Below, piece after piece: positions 7,566-14,782 of a stretch of DNA of 26,941 bases. The notes under the pieces are model-generated. The model had not been told where the DNA came from. It searched no databases and worked only from the letters and a program-made list of their open reading frames with translations. Position numbers and translations under genes: made by a program. The stretch is from positions 1 to 26,941 of the forward strand of contig LADV01000348.1 of NCBI GenBank assembly GCA_000961805.1, given 5' to 3'. Each line of letters starts with the position of its first letter. Position 1 is the stretch's first letter. This stretch comes from Peptococcaceae bacterium BRH_c23 (GTDB lineage Bacteria > Bacillota_B > Desulfitobacteriia > Desulfitobacteriales > Desulfitobacteriaceae).

Positions 7566-8096
7566 ATGTTTCATGCAACGACCATCGTCGCAGTGAAAAA
7601 AGGGGAGCAGGTATCTATCGCGGGTGACGGTCAAGTAACCTTTGGCCAGGCTACCGTTATGAAACATAAGGCCCGTAAGGTCCGCCGCTTGTATAACGGA
7701 AAGGTCATTACAGGGTTTGCGGGTTCCGTAGCGGATGCGTTTACGCTGTTTGATAAGTTTGAACAAAAACTTGAAGCGTATCATGGGAATCTCCAGCGTG
7801 CGGCTGTTGAGCTAGTAAAGGAATGGCGAACAGACAAAATGCTGAGAAATCTGGAAGCACTACTTATCGTGGCAGATACCCAAAATCTTTTAATTGTATC
7901 TGGCTCGGGTGAAGTGATTGAACCAGATGATGGAATCGCCGCCATCGGATCTGGAGGGAACTATGCTTTAGCGGCTGCTCGCGCTTTAGCAAGGCATTCT
8001 GATTTGTCGACTTCGGAAATTGTTCGAGAAGCAATGCTTATAGCCGCTTCAATTTGTGTCTATACTAATGAGGAAATTACTGTGGAAGAGTTATAG
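7566..8096 (+). CDS. hslV: ATP-dependent protease proteolytic subunit HslV (ClpQ/CodW)
   Basis: HslV forms the double-ring peptidase of the HslUV protease. The 176-residue product starts [10 protein letters not shown]. The conserved TTIVAV block puts the N-terminal nucleophile at Thr5 after removal of a four-residue propeptide. [34 protein letters not shown] and [19 protein letters not shown] are family motifs. B. subtilis ClpQ has an MSS extension and has been reported to use a serine. That extension is absent here, so a threonine nucleophile is expected. The start ATG follows AAGGGGG, and the stop overlaps the ribosome binding site of hslU. Confidence 0.96.
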   Translation: MFHATTIVAVKKGEQVSIAGDGQVTFGQATVMKHKARKVRRLYNGKVITGFAGSVADAFTLFDKFEQKLEAYHGNLQRAAVELVKEWRTDKMLRNLEALLIVADTQNLLIVSGSGEVIEPDDGIAAIGSGGNYALAAARALARHSDLSTSEIVREAMLIAASICVYTNEEITVEEL

Positions 8097-8107
8097 GAGG
8101 TGAGACT

Positions 8108-9493
8108 ATGGACCGATTGACTCCCCGTGAAATCGTTCGTGAATTAGACCAACACATTATCGGCCAAAATGCGGCGAAACGAGCTGTTGCGGTTGCTTTA
8201 AGGAATCGTTATCGACGCTCTTGTCTTCCGGAAGAATTGCAAGAAGAAGTAATCCCCAAGAACATTTTAATGATTGGTCCCACTGGCGTTGGCAAGACTG
8301 AGATTGCCCGCCGCTTGGCGAAGCTTGTGCGCGCCCCCTTCATTAAGATTGAAGCCACGAAGTTTACGGAAGTAGGTTATGTTGGTCGGGATGTGGAAGC
8401 CATAATTCGAGACTTAGTCGAAATCTCCTTGCGTATGGTGAAGGCGGAGCGAACAGAACAAGTCCAGACTCAGGCGGCAGTCAATGCCGAGAAACGTTTG
8501 CTTGAACTGTTAGTTCCAGAAAAACGCTCAGAGAGTACATCAAGTAATCCCTTCCAGATGTTATTCGGCCAGTCATCAAATGAGGAAAAAGAACCGGAAG
8601 TCACGCCTGAAATTGAAAAAGAACGCAAGCTAGTTAGAGATCGTTTGCAACGAGGAGATTTAGAGAAAAAGGTTATTGATATTTCAGTTGAAGAGAGTAT
8701 GCCACTTTCCGATATGCTGGGCAATAATAACATGATGGAAATGGGCTTGAATATTCAAGAGATGATGTCCGGAATGCTCCCGAAGCGGCACAAAAAGAGA
8801 AAAGTGACCGTCCGAGATGCCCGAAAGATTCTGATTCAGGAAGAAGCTCAAAACTTGATTGATCATGACGAAGCAGTACAGGATGCGATTCGCAGAACAG
8901 AGCAAGAGGGAATTGTGTTCTTGGACGAAATCGATAAAATTGCTGGGCGCGAAGGCGCGGGTGGTGCGGACGTTTCAAGAGGTGGGGTTCAACGTGATAT
9001 CCTCCCAATTGTGGAAGGGTCCACTGTGGTAACCAAGTATGGTCCGGTCAAAACTGATCATATCCTTTTCATTGCAGCAGGCGCTTTTCATGTCAGCAAA
9101 CCCTCTGACCTCATTCCTGAACTGCAAGGGAGATTTCCGATCCGTGTTGAACTCGAATCCTTAAGTGTGGCAGATTTCAAACGTATTCTTACGGAAACCC
9201 AATCATCGCTCATTAAACAATACAGTGCTTTATTGGGGACAGAAGGAATAGTAGTCGATTTTACAGAGAATGCTATTGATGAATTGGCAGAAGTTGCCTT
9301 CAAAGTGAATTCGACCACAGAAAATATTGGGGCACGCAGACTTCATACGATTGTCGAAAAAGTACTCGAGGAACTATCCTTCGAAGCATCTGAGCTGCCT
9401 GACGATTATACGGTGACGATTAATCGAGAATATGTTGAGCACCGTTTGGGTGATGTGGTTCGAAATCAAGATTTAGCGCGCTATATTCTATAA
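8108..9493 (+). CDS. hslU: ATP-dependent protease ATPase subunit HslU (ClpY)
   Basis: The 461-residue AAA+ unfoldase feeds substrates to HslV. Visible parts are the N-terminal IIGQ motif ([19 protein letters not shown]), Walker [10 protein letters not shown] at about residues 57-65, the intermediate I-domain (about 110-240, charged, with a Met-rich stretch [20 protein letters not shown]), Walker [12 protein letters not shown] near residue 270, and the C-terminal sensor-2 region [19 protein letters not shown]. The last residues DLARYIL form the tail that inserts into HslV. AGGAGGTGAG overlaps the hslV stop, indicating coupled translation. Confidence 0.97.
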   Translation: MDRLTPREIVRELDQHIIGQNAAKRAVAVALRNRYRRSCLPEELQEEVIPKNILMIGPTGVGKTEIARRLAKLVRAPFIKIEATKFTEVGYVGRDVEAIIRDLVEISLRMVKAERTEQVQTQAAVNAEKRLLELLVPEKRSESTSSNPFQMLFGQSSNEEKEPEVTPEIEKERKLVRDRLQRGDLEKKVIDISVEESMPLSDMLGNNNMMEMGLNIQEMMSGMLPKRHKKRKVTVRDARKILIQEEAQNLIDHDEAVQDAIRRTEQEGIVFLDEIDKIAGREGAGGADVSRGGVQRDILPIVEGSTVVTKYGPVKTDHILFIAAGAFHVSKPSDLIPELQGRFPIRVELESLSVADFKRILTETQSSLIKQYSALLGTEGIVVDFTENAIDELAEVAFKVNSTTENIGARRLHTIVEKVLEELSFEASELPDDYTVTINREYVEHRLGDVVRNQDLARYIL

Positions 9494-9544
9494 AAATAAG
9501 TTAACATACTTCATGGGAAGTAATTTAAGGAGGATTTAGACCTT

Positions 9545-10339
9545 ATGGAAACAACTTTATTAAACAAAACCAGGACCATTAATAAGTTAATACAACGTGC
9601 TGCAGGGAATCCGGTTGATTTTGAGGAAATGGCTAAAGTTCTTGGGCAGGCCGTGATTGCCAACTGTTATATTGTTGGACGTCGGGGGAAAATTTTAGGG
9701 TACAGTTTCATGGAAGGGTTTGCCTGTGGGGTTATGGAAGATATTGTAATTCATACTGAGCGCTTTCCTGAAAGCTATAACGAAGGTCTTATGAAAATTA
9801 GTTCGACGATTACGAATACGACGCAAGTTGCCAATGGCTGTGTATTTAATAGTAATGAACCCTGTGGTTTCACGAATAAACTGACGACTATTGTGCCAAT
9901 TTTAGGAGGCGGAGAACGAGTTGGGACCCTCGTACTCGCCAAATATGATGTGGAATTTAATGAACACGATCTTGTACTAGCCGAATACGGTGCAACTGTG
10001 GTAGGAATGGAAATTTTACGAGTTAAAGCAGAACGTGCAGAAGAAGAAGCCCGTAAAAAAGCGGCCGTTCAAATCGCGGTGGGAACCCTATCCTATTCAG
10101 AACTTGAGGCAGTGGAGCACATCTTTGCTGAATTAGGTGGCGGAGAAGGACTATTGGTTGCTAGTAAAATTGCGGATCGAGTTGGGATTACTCGTTCGGT
10201 CATTGTCAATGCGCTGCGCAAATTTGAATCTGCTGGTGTAATTGAATCAAAGTCCTTGGGCATGAAAGGAACTTACATCCGAGTGCTTAACGATTATCTG
10301 CTGGATGAACTGGAAAAGCAAACTAAACACACCAAGTAG
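9545..10339 (+). CDS. codY: GTP-sensing transcriptional pleiotropic repressor CodY
   Basis: CodY senses branched-chain amino acids and GTP and represses stationary-phase and nutrient-acquisition genes. The 264-residue product has the N-terminal GAF ligand domain (about 1-155, with [14 protein letters not shown] and [30 protein letters not shown]) and a C-terminal winged helix-turn-helix with the strongly conserved recognition segment [20 protein letters not shown], followed by [10 protein letters not shown]. The start ATG follows AAGGAGGATTT. It is the last classical member of the xerC-hslV-hslU-codY cluster. A CodY-like site precedes the operon at 7479. Confidence 0.97.
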   Translation: METTLLNKTRTINKLIQRAAGNPVDFEEMAKVLGQAVIANCYIVGRRGKILGYSFMEGFACGVMEDIVIHTERFPESYNEGLMKISSTITNTTQVANGCVFNSNEPCGFTNKLTTIVPILGGGERVGTLVLAKYDVEFNEHDLVLAEYGATVVGMEILRVKAERAEEEARKKAAVQIAVGTLSYSELEAVEHIFAELGGGEGLLVASKIADRVGITRSVIVNALRKFESAGVIESKSLGMKGTYIRVLNDYLLDELEKQTKHTK

Positions 10340-10363
10340 ACGGCTTAGCAGGAGGATGATTTC

Positions 10364-10813
10364 ATGGATGAACATGATTACGTTTACCTAATGAGACCGC
10401 TTGTGGTACCAGGGCTCGTGTTTCTGATTGTTTATCCCCTTGTTATTGGGAGTGTGCATGTCTTCAGTAAGCTACCCATCATCGAACTAAGGGTACTAAT
10501 AGGAATCTATATCATTGCAGGGCTTGGCATCTTAGCACTGTGGGTCATTGGGAAGAGTAAACGAGTGAAAATTACTGATGAGCAAATTATTTTTCACTCG
10601 CTACTCGGAGAACGGGTCCTCGATCCGCGAGATATTAGACGAGTTGCCTTTTATTTCGATCAAAAAGGGCAGGAAATAGCTCAAATTCGCACGAACAATG
10701 CCTTATTTTACGTAAGTGAATTCTATTTCCCCTTTCCCGAATTAATGAGCGACTTAGAGCATTTTATTCTGCACTACGATATACGGTCTAACCTTTCGAG
10801 AAATGCTGTGTGA
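10364..10813 (+). CDS. Small two-helix membrane protein with a PH-like C-terminal domain
   Basis: The 149-residue product has two hydrophobic segments (about residues 9-32 and 42-62), then a soluble domain starting KSKRVKITDEQIIFHS. Its strand pattern, with the LDPRDIRRVAFY segment, resembles bacterial PH-like domains appended to small membrane proteins. That resemblance is a guess from pattern. It follows codY by 24 bases with AGGAGG upstream of the ATG, so it probably shares the codY transcript. In B. subtilis a flagellar cluster follows codY; none is seen here. I do not recognise a function. Confidence 0.7.
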   Translation: MDEHDYVYLMRPLVVPGLVFLIVYPLVIGSVHVFSKLPIIELRVLIGIYIIAGLGILALWVIGKSKRVKITDEQIIFHSLLGERVLDPRDIRRVAFYFDQKGQEIAQIRTNNALFYVSEFYFPFPELMSDLEHFILHYDIRSNLSRNAV

Positions 10814-10845
10814 TAAAACTGAATACTGTAAATTATGCCTAATCA

Positions 10846-10874
10846 TTGCAAAGCTCTTGAGAATATGCTAATCT
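10846..10874 (+). promoter_or_regulatory. Sigma-A promoter of rpsB-tsf
   Basis: TTGCAA (10846-10851), a 17-base spacer, then TAATCT (10869-10874), with an extended -10 TGC just before it. The same architecture (TTGCAG, 17, TGC TATATT) precedes rimP at 24261. Confidence 0.7.
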
Positions 10875-10881
10875 ATTTGCA

Positions 10882-10997
10882 GTGTGACTTAATGACACAC
10901 GCAGTGGGATTAAGACGCTAGTTCCTTGTCGGGAGGCAAGGTGCGTTTTGAGATGAACCTGTGGTGGAAAAAAACAAAAAAAGAAAGTTGGTTTAAC
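10882..10997 (+). other. Structured rpsB leader
   Basis: The 5' untranslated region contains GTGTG/CACAC (10882-10886 with 10896-10900). It also contains CCTTG/CAAGG (10924-10928 with 10937-10941), whose loop exposes GGGAGG, a ribosome binding site for an in-frame GTG at 10941. Ribosomal protein operons are often autoregulated through such leaders, but I cannot assign this to a described S2 leader class. Confidence 0.4.
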
Positions 10998-11723
10998 ATG
11001 GCTGTCATTTCTATGAAACAATTACTGGAAGCAGGTGTCCACTTTGGACATCAAACACGTCGCTGGAATCCCAAAATGGCGCGCTATATTTTCACGGAGC
11101 GCAATGGAATCTACATTATCGATCTACAAAAGACGGTTAAAAAAGTAGATGAAGCCTTTAACTTTGTCCGCAACCTTGCTACTGAGGGCGGTACCATGCT
11201 GTTTGTGGGTACCAAAAAACAAGCGCAGGAATCGGTCAAAGATGAAGCCATCCGTTGTGGCATGTACTTTGTCAATGAACGCTGGCTTGGAGGTATGTTG
11301 ACAAACTTCCAAACGATTCAAAAGCGAGTAGATCGTTTGCGTGTTTTAGAGCGTATGGAGGCTGAAGGCGTATTTGAAGTTCTTACTAAAAAAGAAGTTT
11401 CTGCACTTCGCCATGAAATGGAAAAATTAGAGCGCTTCTTGGGTGGCATAAAGAACATGAAAAAGCTTCCAGATGCTTTATTCATTGTTGACCCACGTAA
11501 AGAGAGAATTGCCGTTGCAGAAGCACGCCGTTTAAAGATTCCTATTGTGGCAATTGTTGATACGAACTGTGATCCAGATGAAATTGATGTAGTCATTCCA
11601 GCTAATGATGATGCAATCCGTGCCGTCAAGTTACTGACTGCGAAGATGGCAGATGCGATCATTGAAGGGCAACATGTTATTGAAGATGAGGCCGAAGAAG
11701 CTGGAGACGTTGTCGAAGTGTAA
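10998..11723 (+). CDS. rpsB: 30S ribosomal protein S2
   Basis: The 241-residue product has the S2 hallmark [20 protein letters not shown], followed by [20 protein letters not shown], and later [21 protein letters not shown] and [20 protein letters not shown]. The C-terminus is acidic, as usual. The family start is the ATG at 10998 (MAVISMK), but the sequence before it is A-rich with only a weak GAAAG at 10983-10987. A better ribosome binding site, GGGAGG at 10931, sits before an in-frame GTG at 10941 that would add 19 residues ([19 protein letters not shown]). I annotate the conserved start. The extended form is raised as a finding. Confidence 0.96.
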   Translation: MAVISMKQLLEAGVHFGHQTRRWNPKMARYIFTERNGIYIIDLQKTVKKVDEAFNFVRNLATEGGTMLFVGTKKQAQESVKDEAIRCGMYFVNERWLGGMLTNFQTIQKRVDRLRVLERMEAEGVFEVLTKKEVSALRHEMEKLERFLGGIKNMKKLPDALFIVDPRKERIAVAEARRLKIPIVAIVDTNCDPDEIDVVIPANDDAIRAVKLLTAKMADAIIEGQHVIEDEAEEAGDVVEV

Positions 11724-11737
11724 GCGAAGTACGATGC

Positions 11738-11762
11738 GCGAGGTTCGAAATTCGAACCTCGC
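11738..11762 (+). other. 12-bp perfect hairpin after rpsB
   Basis: GCGAGGTTCGAA (11738-11749) and TTCGAACCTCGC (11751-11762) are exact reverse complements around one base. No T-run follows, so it is more likely an mRNA-stabilising or repeat-derived palindrome between rpsB and tsf than a terminator. Confidence 0.65.
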
Positions 11763-11797
11763 ACGTTGCGTATCGCATACTATAGATCTCTAAAATG
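11751..11797. repeat. TTCGAAC..GCGTATCGC dispersed repeat, copy 2
   Basis: It shares order and sequence with 3011-3056: TTCGAAC(C/T)TCGC, then GTATCGC(A/G)TA, then CTCTA followed by A's. Its left part doubles as the right arm of the rpsB hairpin. Confidence 0.5.
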
Positions 11798-11841
11798 CAT
11801 ACTTATAATGATTGAACTGTATTAGTCATACATCACATATT

Positions 11842-11890
11842 GATATCGCGCGTCAACCTCGAATTTTCATCGCGTATCAACATCGAAATT
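11842..11890. repeat. Imperfect tandem CGAA-rich repeat abutting the tsf ribosome binding site
   Basis: Two related units of about 24 bp (TATCGCGCGTCAACCTCGAA, then CATCGCGTATCAACATCGAA) stand in tandem. The right edge ACATCGAAATT is followed at once by GGAGGG, the Shine-Dalgarno of tsf. The same edge-to-ribosome-binding-site arrangement is seen before uppS, rseP and the ORF at 22868. Confidence 0.55.
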
Positions 11891-11903
11891 GGAGGGTTTA
11901 CTT

Positions 11904-12557
11904 ATGGCAGAGGTAACTGCAGCTCTAGTTAAAGAGCTTAGGGAACGTACTGGAGCAGGCATGATGGATTGTAAAAAGGCACTTATAGAGTGTAATTGTG
12001 AGCTTGAAAAGGCTTGTGATTATCTCCGTGAAAAAGGACTAGCAGCCGCCGCTAAAAAAGGTGGTCGTATTGCAGCTGAAGGAACGATTGAGTCCTATAT
12101 CCATGGTGGTGGACGAATCGGTGTACTTATTGAAGTCAACTGTGAAACAGACTTTGTTGCTCGCGGGGATGAATTTAAAGCGTTAGTACGAGATATGGGA
12201 TTGCATATCGCAGCTGCCAATCCGCAATATCTTAATAAAGAAGATGTTCCAGCCGATGTACTCCAACATGAAAGAGATATTCTTAAAGCGCAAGCTCTCA
12301 ATGAAGGCAAGCCGGAAAAGATTATTGAAAAAATGGTGGAAGGCCGGATCGAAAAGTTTTATAAAGAAGTATGTTTAATGGAACAAGCTTTTGTCAAAGA
12401 TCCTGATAAGAGTGTGCGGGATTTGGTTCTTGATAAAGTAGCTAAAATCGGGGAACGTATTGTTATTCGTCGCTTTACTCGTTATGAATTAGGTGCAGGT
12501 ATTGAAAAGAGACAGGATGATTTTGCGGCAGACGTTATGAAAGAATTAAATCGCTAA
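11904..12557 (+). CDS. tsf: Translation elongation factor Ts
   Basis: EF-Ts exchanges GDP for GTP on EF-Tu. The 217-residue product is the short form common in clostridia. The N-terminal UBA-like domain carries [19 protein letters not shown], then [20 protein letters not shown]. The core contains [19 protein letters not shown], the EF-Tu-contacting TDF motif. ATG 11904 follows GGAGGG; the TTG at 11889 overlaps that site and is not a credible start. A strong terminator ends the transcript. The usual tsf-pyrH continuity is broken by repeat copy B. Confidence 0.96.
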   Translation: MAEVTAALVKELRERTGAGMMDCKKALIECNCELEKACDYLREKGLAAAAKKGGRIAAEGTIESYIHGGGRIGVLIEVNCETDFVARGDEFKALVRDMGLHIAAANPQYLNKEDVPADVLQHERDILKAQALNEGKPEKIIEKMVEGRIEKFYKEVCLMEQAFVKDPDKSVRDLVLDKVAKIGERIVIRRFTRYELGAGIEKRQDDFAADVMKELNR

Positions 12558-12575
12558 AACCTAGACAATCTATCA

Positions 12576-12601
12576 AGAGAACACCCCGGTGTTCTCTTTT
12601 T
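12576..12601 (+). terminator. Rho-independent terminator of rpsB-tsf
   Basis: AGAGAACACC (12576-12585) pairs perfectly with GGTGTTCTCT (12588-12597). Five T follow (12597-12601). It lies 18 bases after the tsf stop. Confidence 0.9.
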
Positions 12602-12698
12602 CGCACTAAACAGAAAGTATAACTTCGTTGCATACTGCAAGAAGGGTAATACGTGCGAAGACAGTGTCTTCGTCTGGAGTATAAGTGCAACTAAGGCG

Positions 12699-12842
12699 AC
12701 GACACAGGACGTGTCTAGTGTCGAATGCGCCATGGATGGCATAGCATTCGACCGGCCGCCTTCGCCAAGGGTCCCTTCTCGCCATCACGGCACCTTGCCA
12801 TCCATGGCGGCGCTCTAATCTCGAACGTCCTGTTCGAGTCGT
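12699..12842. repeat. Nested palindromic core of copy B
   Basis: Long-range pairs are nested: ACGAC (12699-12703) with GTCGT (12838-12842), CAGGACGT (12705-12712) with ACGTCCTG (12825-12832), and GCCATGGATGGC (12729-12740) with GCCATCCATGGC (12797-12808). Alternative local stems use the same bases: GTCGAATGC (12720-12728) with GCATTCGAC (12744-12752), and CTCGAAC (12820-12826) with GTTCGAG (12832-12838). It is GC-rich compared with the neighbouring genes. Confidence 0.75.
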
Positions 12843-12850
12843 GGCCAGCG

Positions 12851-12983
12851 CTGCAAGAAGGTTAATACGTGCGAAGACAGTGTCTGCAAGAAGACTAATA
12901 CGTGCGAAGACAGTGTCTGCAAGAAGACTAATACGTGCGAAGACAGTGTCTGCAAGAAGGGCTAATACGTGCGAAGACAGTGT
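12851..12983. repeat. 33-bp tandem array, four units
   Basis: Units at 12851-12883, 12884-12916, 12917-12949 and 12950-12983 (the last 34 bp) start CTGCAAGAAG and end CGAAGACAGTGT. They differ at only a few positions after the first ten bases. Units follow each other without spacers. The last is completed by CTTCG to give the perfect hairpin 12972-12988. A GT run follows (12988-13001). A single further unit lies at 12635-12667. Confidence 0.9.
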
Positions 12984-13025
12984 CTTCGTGTGTGTGTGTG
13001 TGGGTGCAGCCAAGTTTTCTTTAAA

Positions 13026-13056
13026 TTGAGAGGATTTCTCTCTCTAAACGTAGAAT
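13026..13056 (+). promoter_or_regulatory. Weak candidate promoter for pyrH
   Basis: TTGAGA (13026-13031) and TAGAAT (13051-13056) are separated by 19 bases, longer than optimal. pyrH needs a promoter after the tsf terminator and the repeat, and this is the best match I see just downstream of the repeat. GAGAG/CTCTC also forms a small hairpin here. Confidence 0.3.
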
Positions 13057-13077
13057 TAGATTGATGGAGGTTAATCC

Positions 13078-13800
13078 ATGGAAAAATCACAGTATAGTCG
13101 GGTTGTCCTAAAGATCAGTGGGGAAGCGCTTGCAGGTACACAAGGTTTTGGACTCCAACATGATATGCTTGTTACCGTTGCAGAGCAGGTGGCAGAAATT
13201 CGCGGGATGGGTGTTGAAGTTTGCTTAGTTGTAGGGGGTGGGAATTTATGGCGGGGCATTGCGGGTAGCGCCCAAGGCATGGACCGTGCAACAGCCGATT
13301 ACATGGGGATGTTGGCAACCGTAATGAATGCCCTGGCTTTGCAAGATGCCTTAGAAAAGGCTGGATCCGTTACTCGTGTCTTATCGGCTATTGAAATGCG
13401 CCAAGTTGCTGAACCCTATATTCGCCGTCGAGCCATTCGGCACATGGAAAAAGGGCGTGTTGTGATTTTTGCTGCCGGAACAGGTAATCCATACTTTTCG
13501 ACGGATACAACGGCTGCCTTGAGGGCGGCTGAAATCGAAGCAGACGTTATATTGATGGCGAAAAGGGTGGATGGGGTTTACGATTCTGATCCGTTCCTCA
13601 ATCCTGAAGCTAAAAAGTTTGAACGCTTAAGCTACTTGGATGTTCTAAGTCGAGGACTTGGGGTTATGGATTCCACTGCGACCTCACTGTGCATGGACAA
13701 TAATATTCCTGTCATTGTTTTTGACCTAACCAAAAAAGGTAATATTCGCCGTGTTATCATGGGTGATGCGATTGGAACATATGTTGGGAGGGATAGTTAA
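13078..13800 (+). CDS. pyrH: Uridylate kinase (UMP kinase)
   Basis: PyrH phosphorylates UMP to UDP. The 240-residue product belongs to the amino-acid kinase fold: [12 protein letters not shown] at the N-terminus, [68 protein letters not shown]. All are the family's nucleotide and UMP contacts. The ATG follows TGGAGG at 13064-13069. The stop codon shares one base with the frr start (TAATG). Normally cotranscribed with tsf, it is here separated from it by about 520 bases of terminator and repeat. Confidence 0.97.
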   Translation: MEKSQYSRVVLKISGEALAGTQGFGLQHDMLVTVAEQVAEIRGMGVEVCLVVGGGNLWRGIAGSAQGMDRATADYMGMLATVMNALALQDALEKAGSVTRVLSAIEMRQVAEPYIRRRAIRHMEKGRVVIFAAGTGNPYFSTDTTAALRAAEIEADVILMAKRVDGVYDSDPFLNPEAKKFERLSYLDVLSRGLGVMDSTATSLCMDNNIPVIVFDLTKKGNIRRVIMGDAIGTYVGRDS

Positions 13801-14357
13801 TGATTTCCGAAATCATAAAAGATGCGGATGAGCGGATGCATAAAGGGATTGATGCCTTACGTAAAGAGTACGCTACGATTCGCGCAGGACGAGCAAATCC
13901 GAGTGTTTTAGACAAAGTGATGGTTGAATACTATGGAGCTCCTACTCCGATTAACCAGCTGGCGAATATTTCTGCACCAGAGGCCAGAATGCTAGTGATT
14001 CAGGCCTGGGATAAGTCCGTGCTTCCGGCTATTGAAAAAGCAATTATGAAATCAGATCTTGGGCTTAACCCATCAAGTGATGGTATTGTGATTCGCCTGA
14101 TGATTCCGCAACTCACGGCAGAGCGTCGTGCCGAGTTGGTGAAGTCTGTGAAAAAGAAGGCGGAGGAAGCTCGAGTAGCAGTGCGCAATGTGCGTCGAGA
14201 TGTCAATGATCATCTTAAGAAGCTAGAGAAAGATCACGAAGCCTCCGAAGATGAGGTCAAGCGGGCCCAAGAAGATGTGCAGAAGATGACAGACAAAATG
14301 ATTAAAGAAATTGAACGTGTGCTGGAAACTAAGGAAAGTGAAATTACTCAAGTATGA
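13800..14357 (+). CDS. frr: Ribosome recycling factor
   Basis: RRF, with EF-G, splits post-termination ribosomes. The 185-residue product has the expected length and motifs: [79 protein letters not shown] and [18 protein letters not shown]. The ATG overlaps the pyrH stop by one base, so translation is coupled. Its own stop overlaps the start of the next small ORF (ATGA). Confidence 0.97.
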   Translation: MISEIIKDADERMHKGIDALRKEYATIRAGRANPSVLDKVMVEYYGAPTPINQLANISAPEARMLVIQAWDKSVLPAIEKAIMKSDLGLNPSSDGIVIRLMIPQLTAERRAELVKSVKKKAEEARVAVRNVRRDVNDHLKKLEKDHEASEDEVKRAQEDVQKMTDKMIKEIERVLETKESEITQV

Positions 14358-14569
14358 TGATACAGACTTGGCTCGGTCGAAGTTGGAATGAGGTTCAACC
14401 TGAGATAGAAAATCTAGGGAAACCTTACGCTTTCCAAATTACACACCCTCATGGTAGAATGGAATCGTGGGGAAATTGCAGAGTTGTGCGCATCAGAGAA
14501 GTTGCTGACCGTGTGGACTTTATATTAGCACACGAAAATTTTTCGCAAAGACAATCATTGACCCCCTAA
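14354..14569 (+). CDS. Small hypothetical protein coupled to frr
   Basis: The 71-residue ORF starts in the ATGA overlap with the frr stop, which argues for real translation. The product (starting [20 protein letters not shown]) is soluble, Trp/Arg-containing, with no signal or membrane segment. An internal pattern [25 protein letters not shown] is reminiscent of a small beta domain, but I recognise no family. The final codons and stop form the left arm of an 11-bp hairpin at 14556-14588. B. subtilis has no such gene between frr and uppS, so it may be specific to this clostridial group. Confidence 0.65.
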   Translation: MMIQTWLGRSWNEVQPEIENLGKPYAFQITHPHGRMESWGNCRVVRIREVADRVDFILAHENFSQRQSLTP

Positions 14570-14588
14570 CATACAAAGGGGGTCAATG
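14556..14588 (+). terminator. Strong hairpin containing the stop codon of the small ORF
   Basis: CATTGACCCCC (14556-14566) and GGGGGTCAATG (14578-14588) are perfect reverse complements with an 11-nt loop. The TAA stop lies at the start of the loop. No T-run follows, so termination is uncertain. It may instead protect the 3' end of pyrH-frr mRNA or pause RNA polymerase. Confidence 0.5.
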
Positions 14589-14590
14589 TC

Positions 14591-14771
14591 GTGGTTCGAA
14601 GTTCGATATTCGTGATTCGAAGTATGGACCAGGAACAACAAATATCACCTATGGGAAAATGTTCGACCTAAGTAGTTCAGAGCATTTTTTAGTTCATGTT
14701 ATGTAGTTCATAAACTTCGAACTACGAACCACGAACCACGAATATCGAATATCGAATATCGAATATCGAAA
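14591..14771. repeat. TTCG/CGAA imperfect palindromic repeat between frr region and uppS
   Basis: The left arm (14591-14623) is a string of TTCG separated by 3-4 bases (GTGGTTCGAAGTTCGATATTC...). The right arm (14714-14771) is the complementary pattern of CGAA (ACTTCGAACTACGAACCACG, then a short tandem). The stretch CACGAATATCGAA in the right arm is an exact complement of part of the left arm. The centre (about 14624-14713) is A/T-rich without an ORF. The right edge ATCGAAAAC abuts GGGGG, the uppS Shine-Dalgarno. Confidence 0.75.
14740..14767. repeat. Four tandem copies of GAATATC (7 bp)
   Basis: Four exact 7-bp units run 14740-14746, 14747-14753, 14754-14760 and 14761-14767 inside the right arm of the uppS-proximal palindrome, ending four bases after the array with the run-in to GGGGG. 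Confidence 0.95.
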
Positions 14772-14782
14772 ACGGGGGTGTA

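Larger units (their letters stand above)
12614..13022. repeat. Structured intergenic repeat element, copy B (MITE-like)
   Basis: This 409-bp block shares modules with copy A in the same order: AAAGTATAACTT (12614-12625); a CTGCAAG...CGAAGACAGTGT unit with the perfect CGAAGAC/GTCTTCG hairpin (12656-12672); AGTATAAGTGCAACTAAGG; a GC-rich palindromic core; and the end CAGCCAAGTTTTCTTT. It differs by a 140-bp nested palindrome (12699-12842) and an extra 33-bp tandem array (12851-12983). The ends are imperfect inverted repeats (AAAGTATAACTT against the complement of AAGTTTTCTTT). Both strands carry spurious open frames made of repeated peptides. It lies between the tsf terminator and pyrH. Confidence 0.8.

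Noticed and set aside
8470..9008. Several - strand frames inside hslU
   Set aside because: They are shadows of the hslU coding sequence, with Ser/Leu-rich, unconserved products.
12851..12983. CRISPR-like array of 33-bp repeats
   Set aside because: Units are directly adjacent with no spacers, and there are no cas genes nearby.
12606..13013. Open frame of 135 codons on the - strand across repeat copy B
   Set aside because: The peptide is made of repeated LLADTVFARIS units dictated by the 33-bp array, has no ribosome binding site that I can see, and runs through the palindromic core. It is a spurious translation of the repeat.
12841..13029. Open frame on the + strand with repeated RRLIRAKTVSA
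   Set aside because: The 11-residue period simply reflects the 33-bp array; the frame starts inside the palindrome and ends in the GT run.
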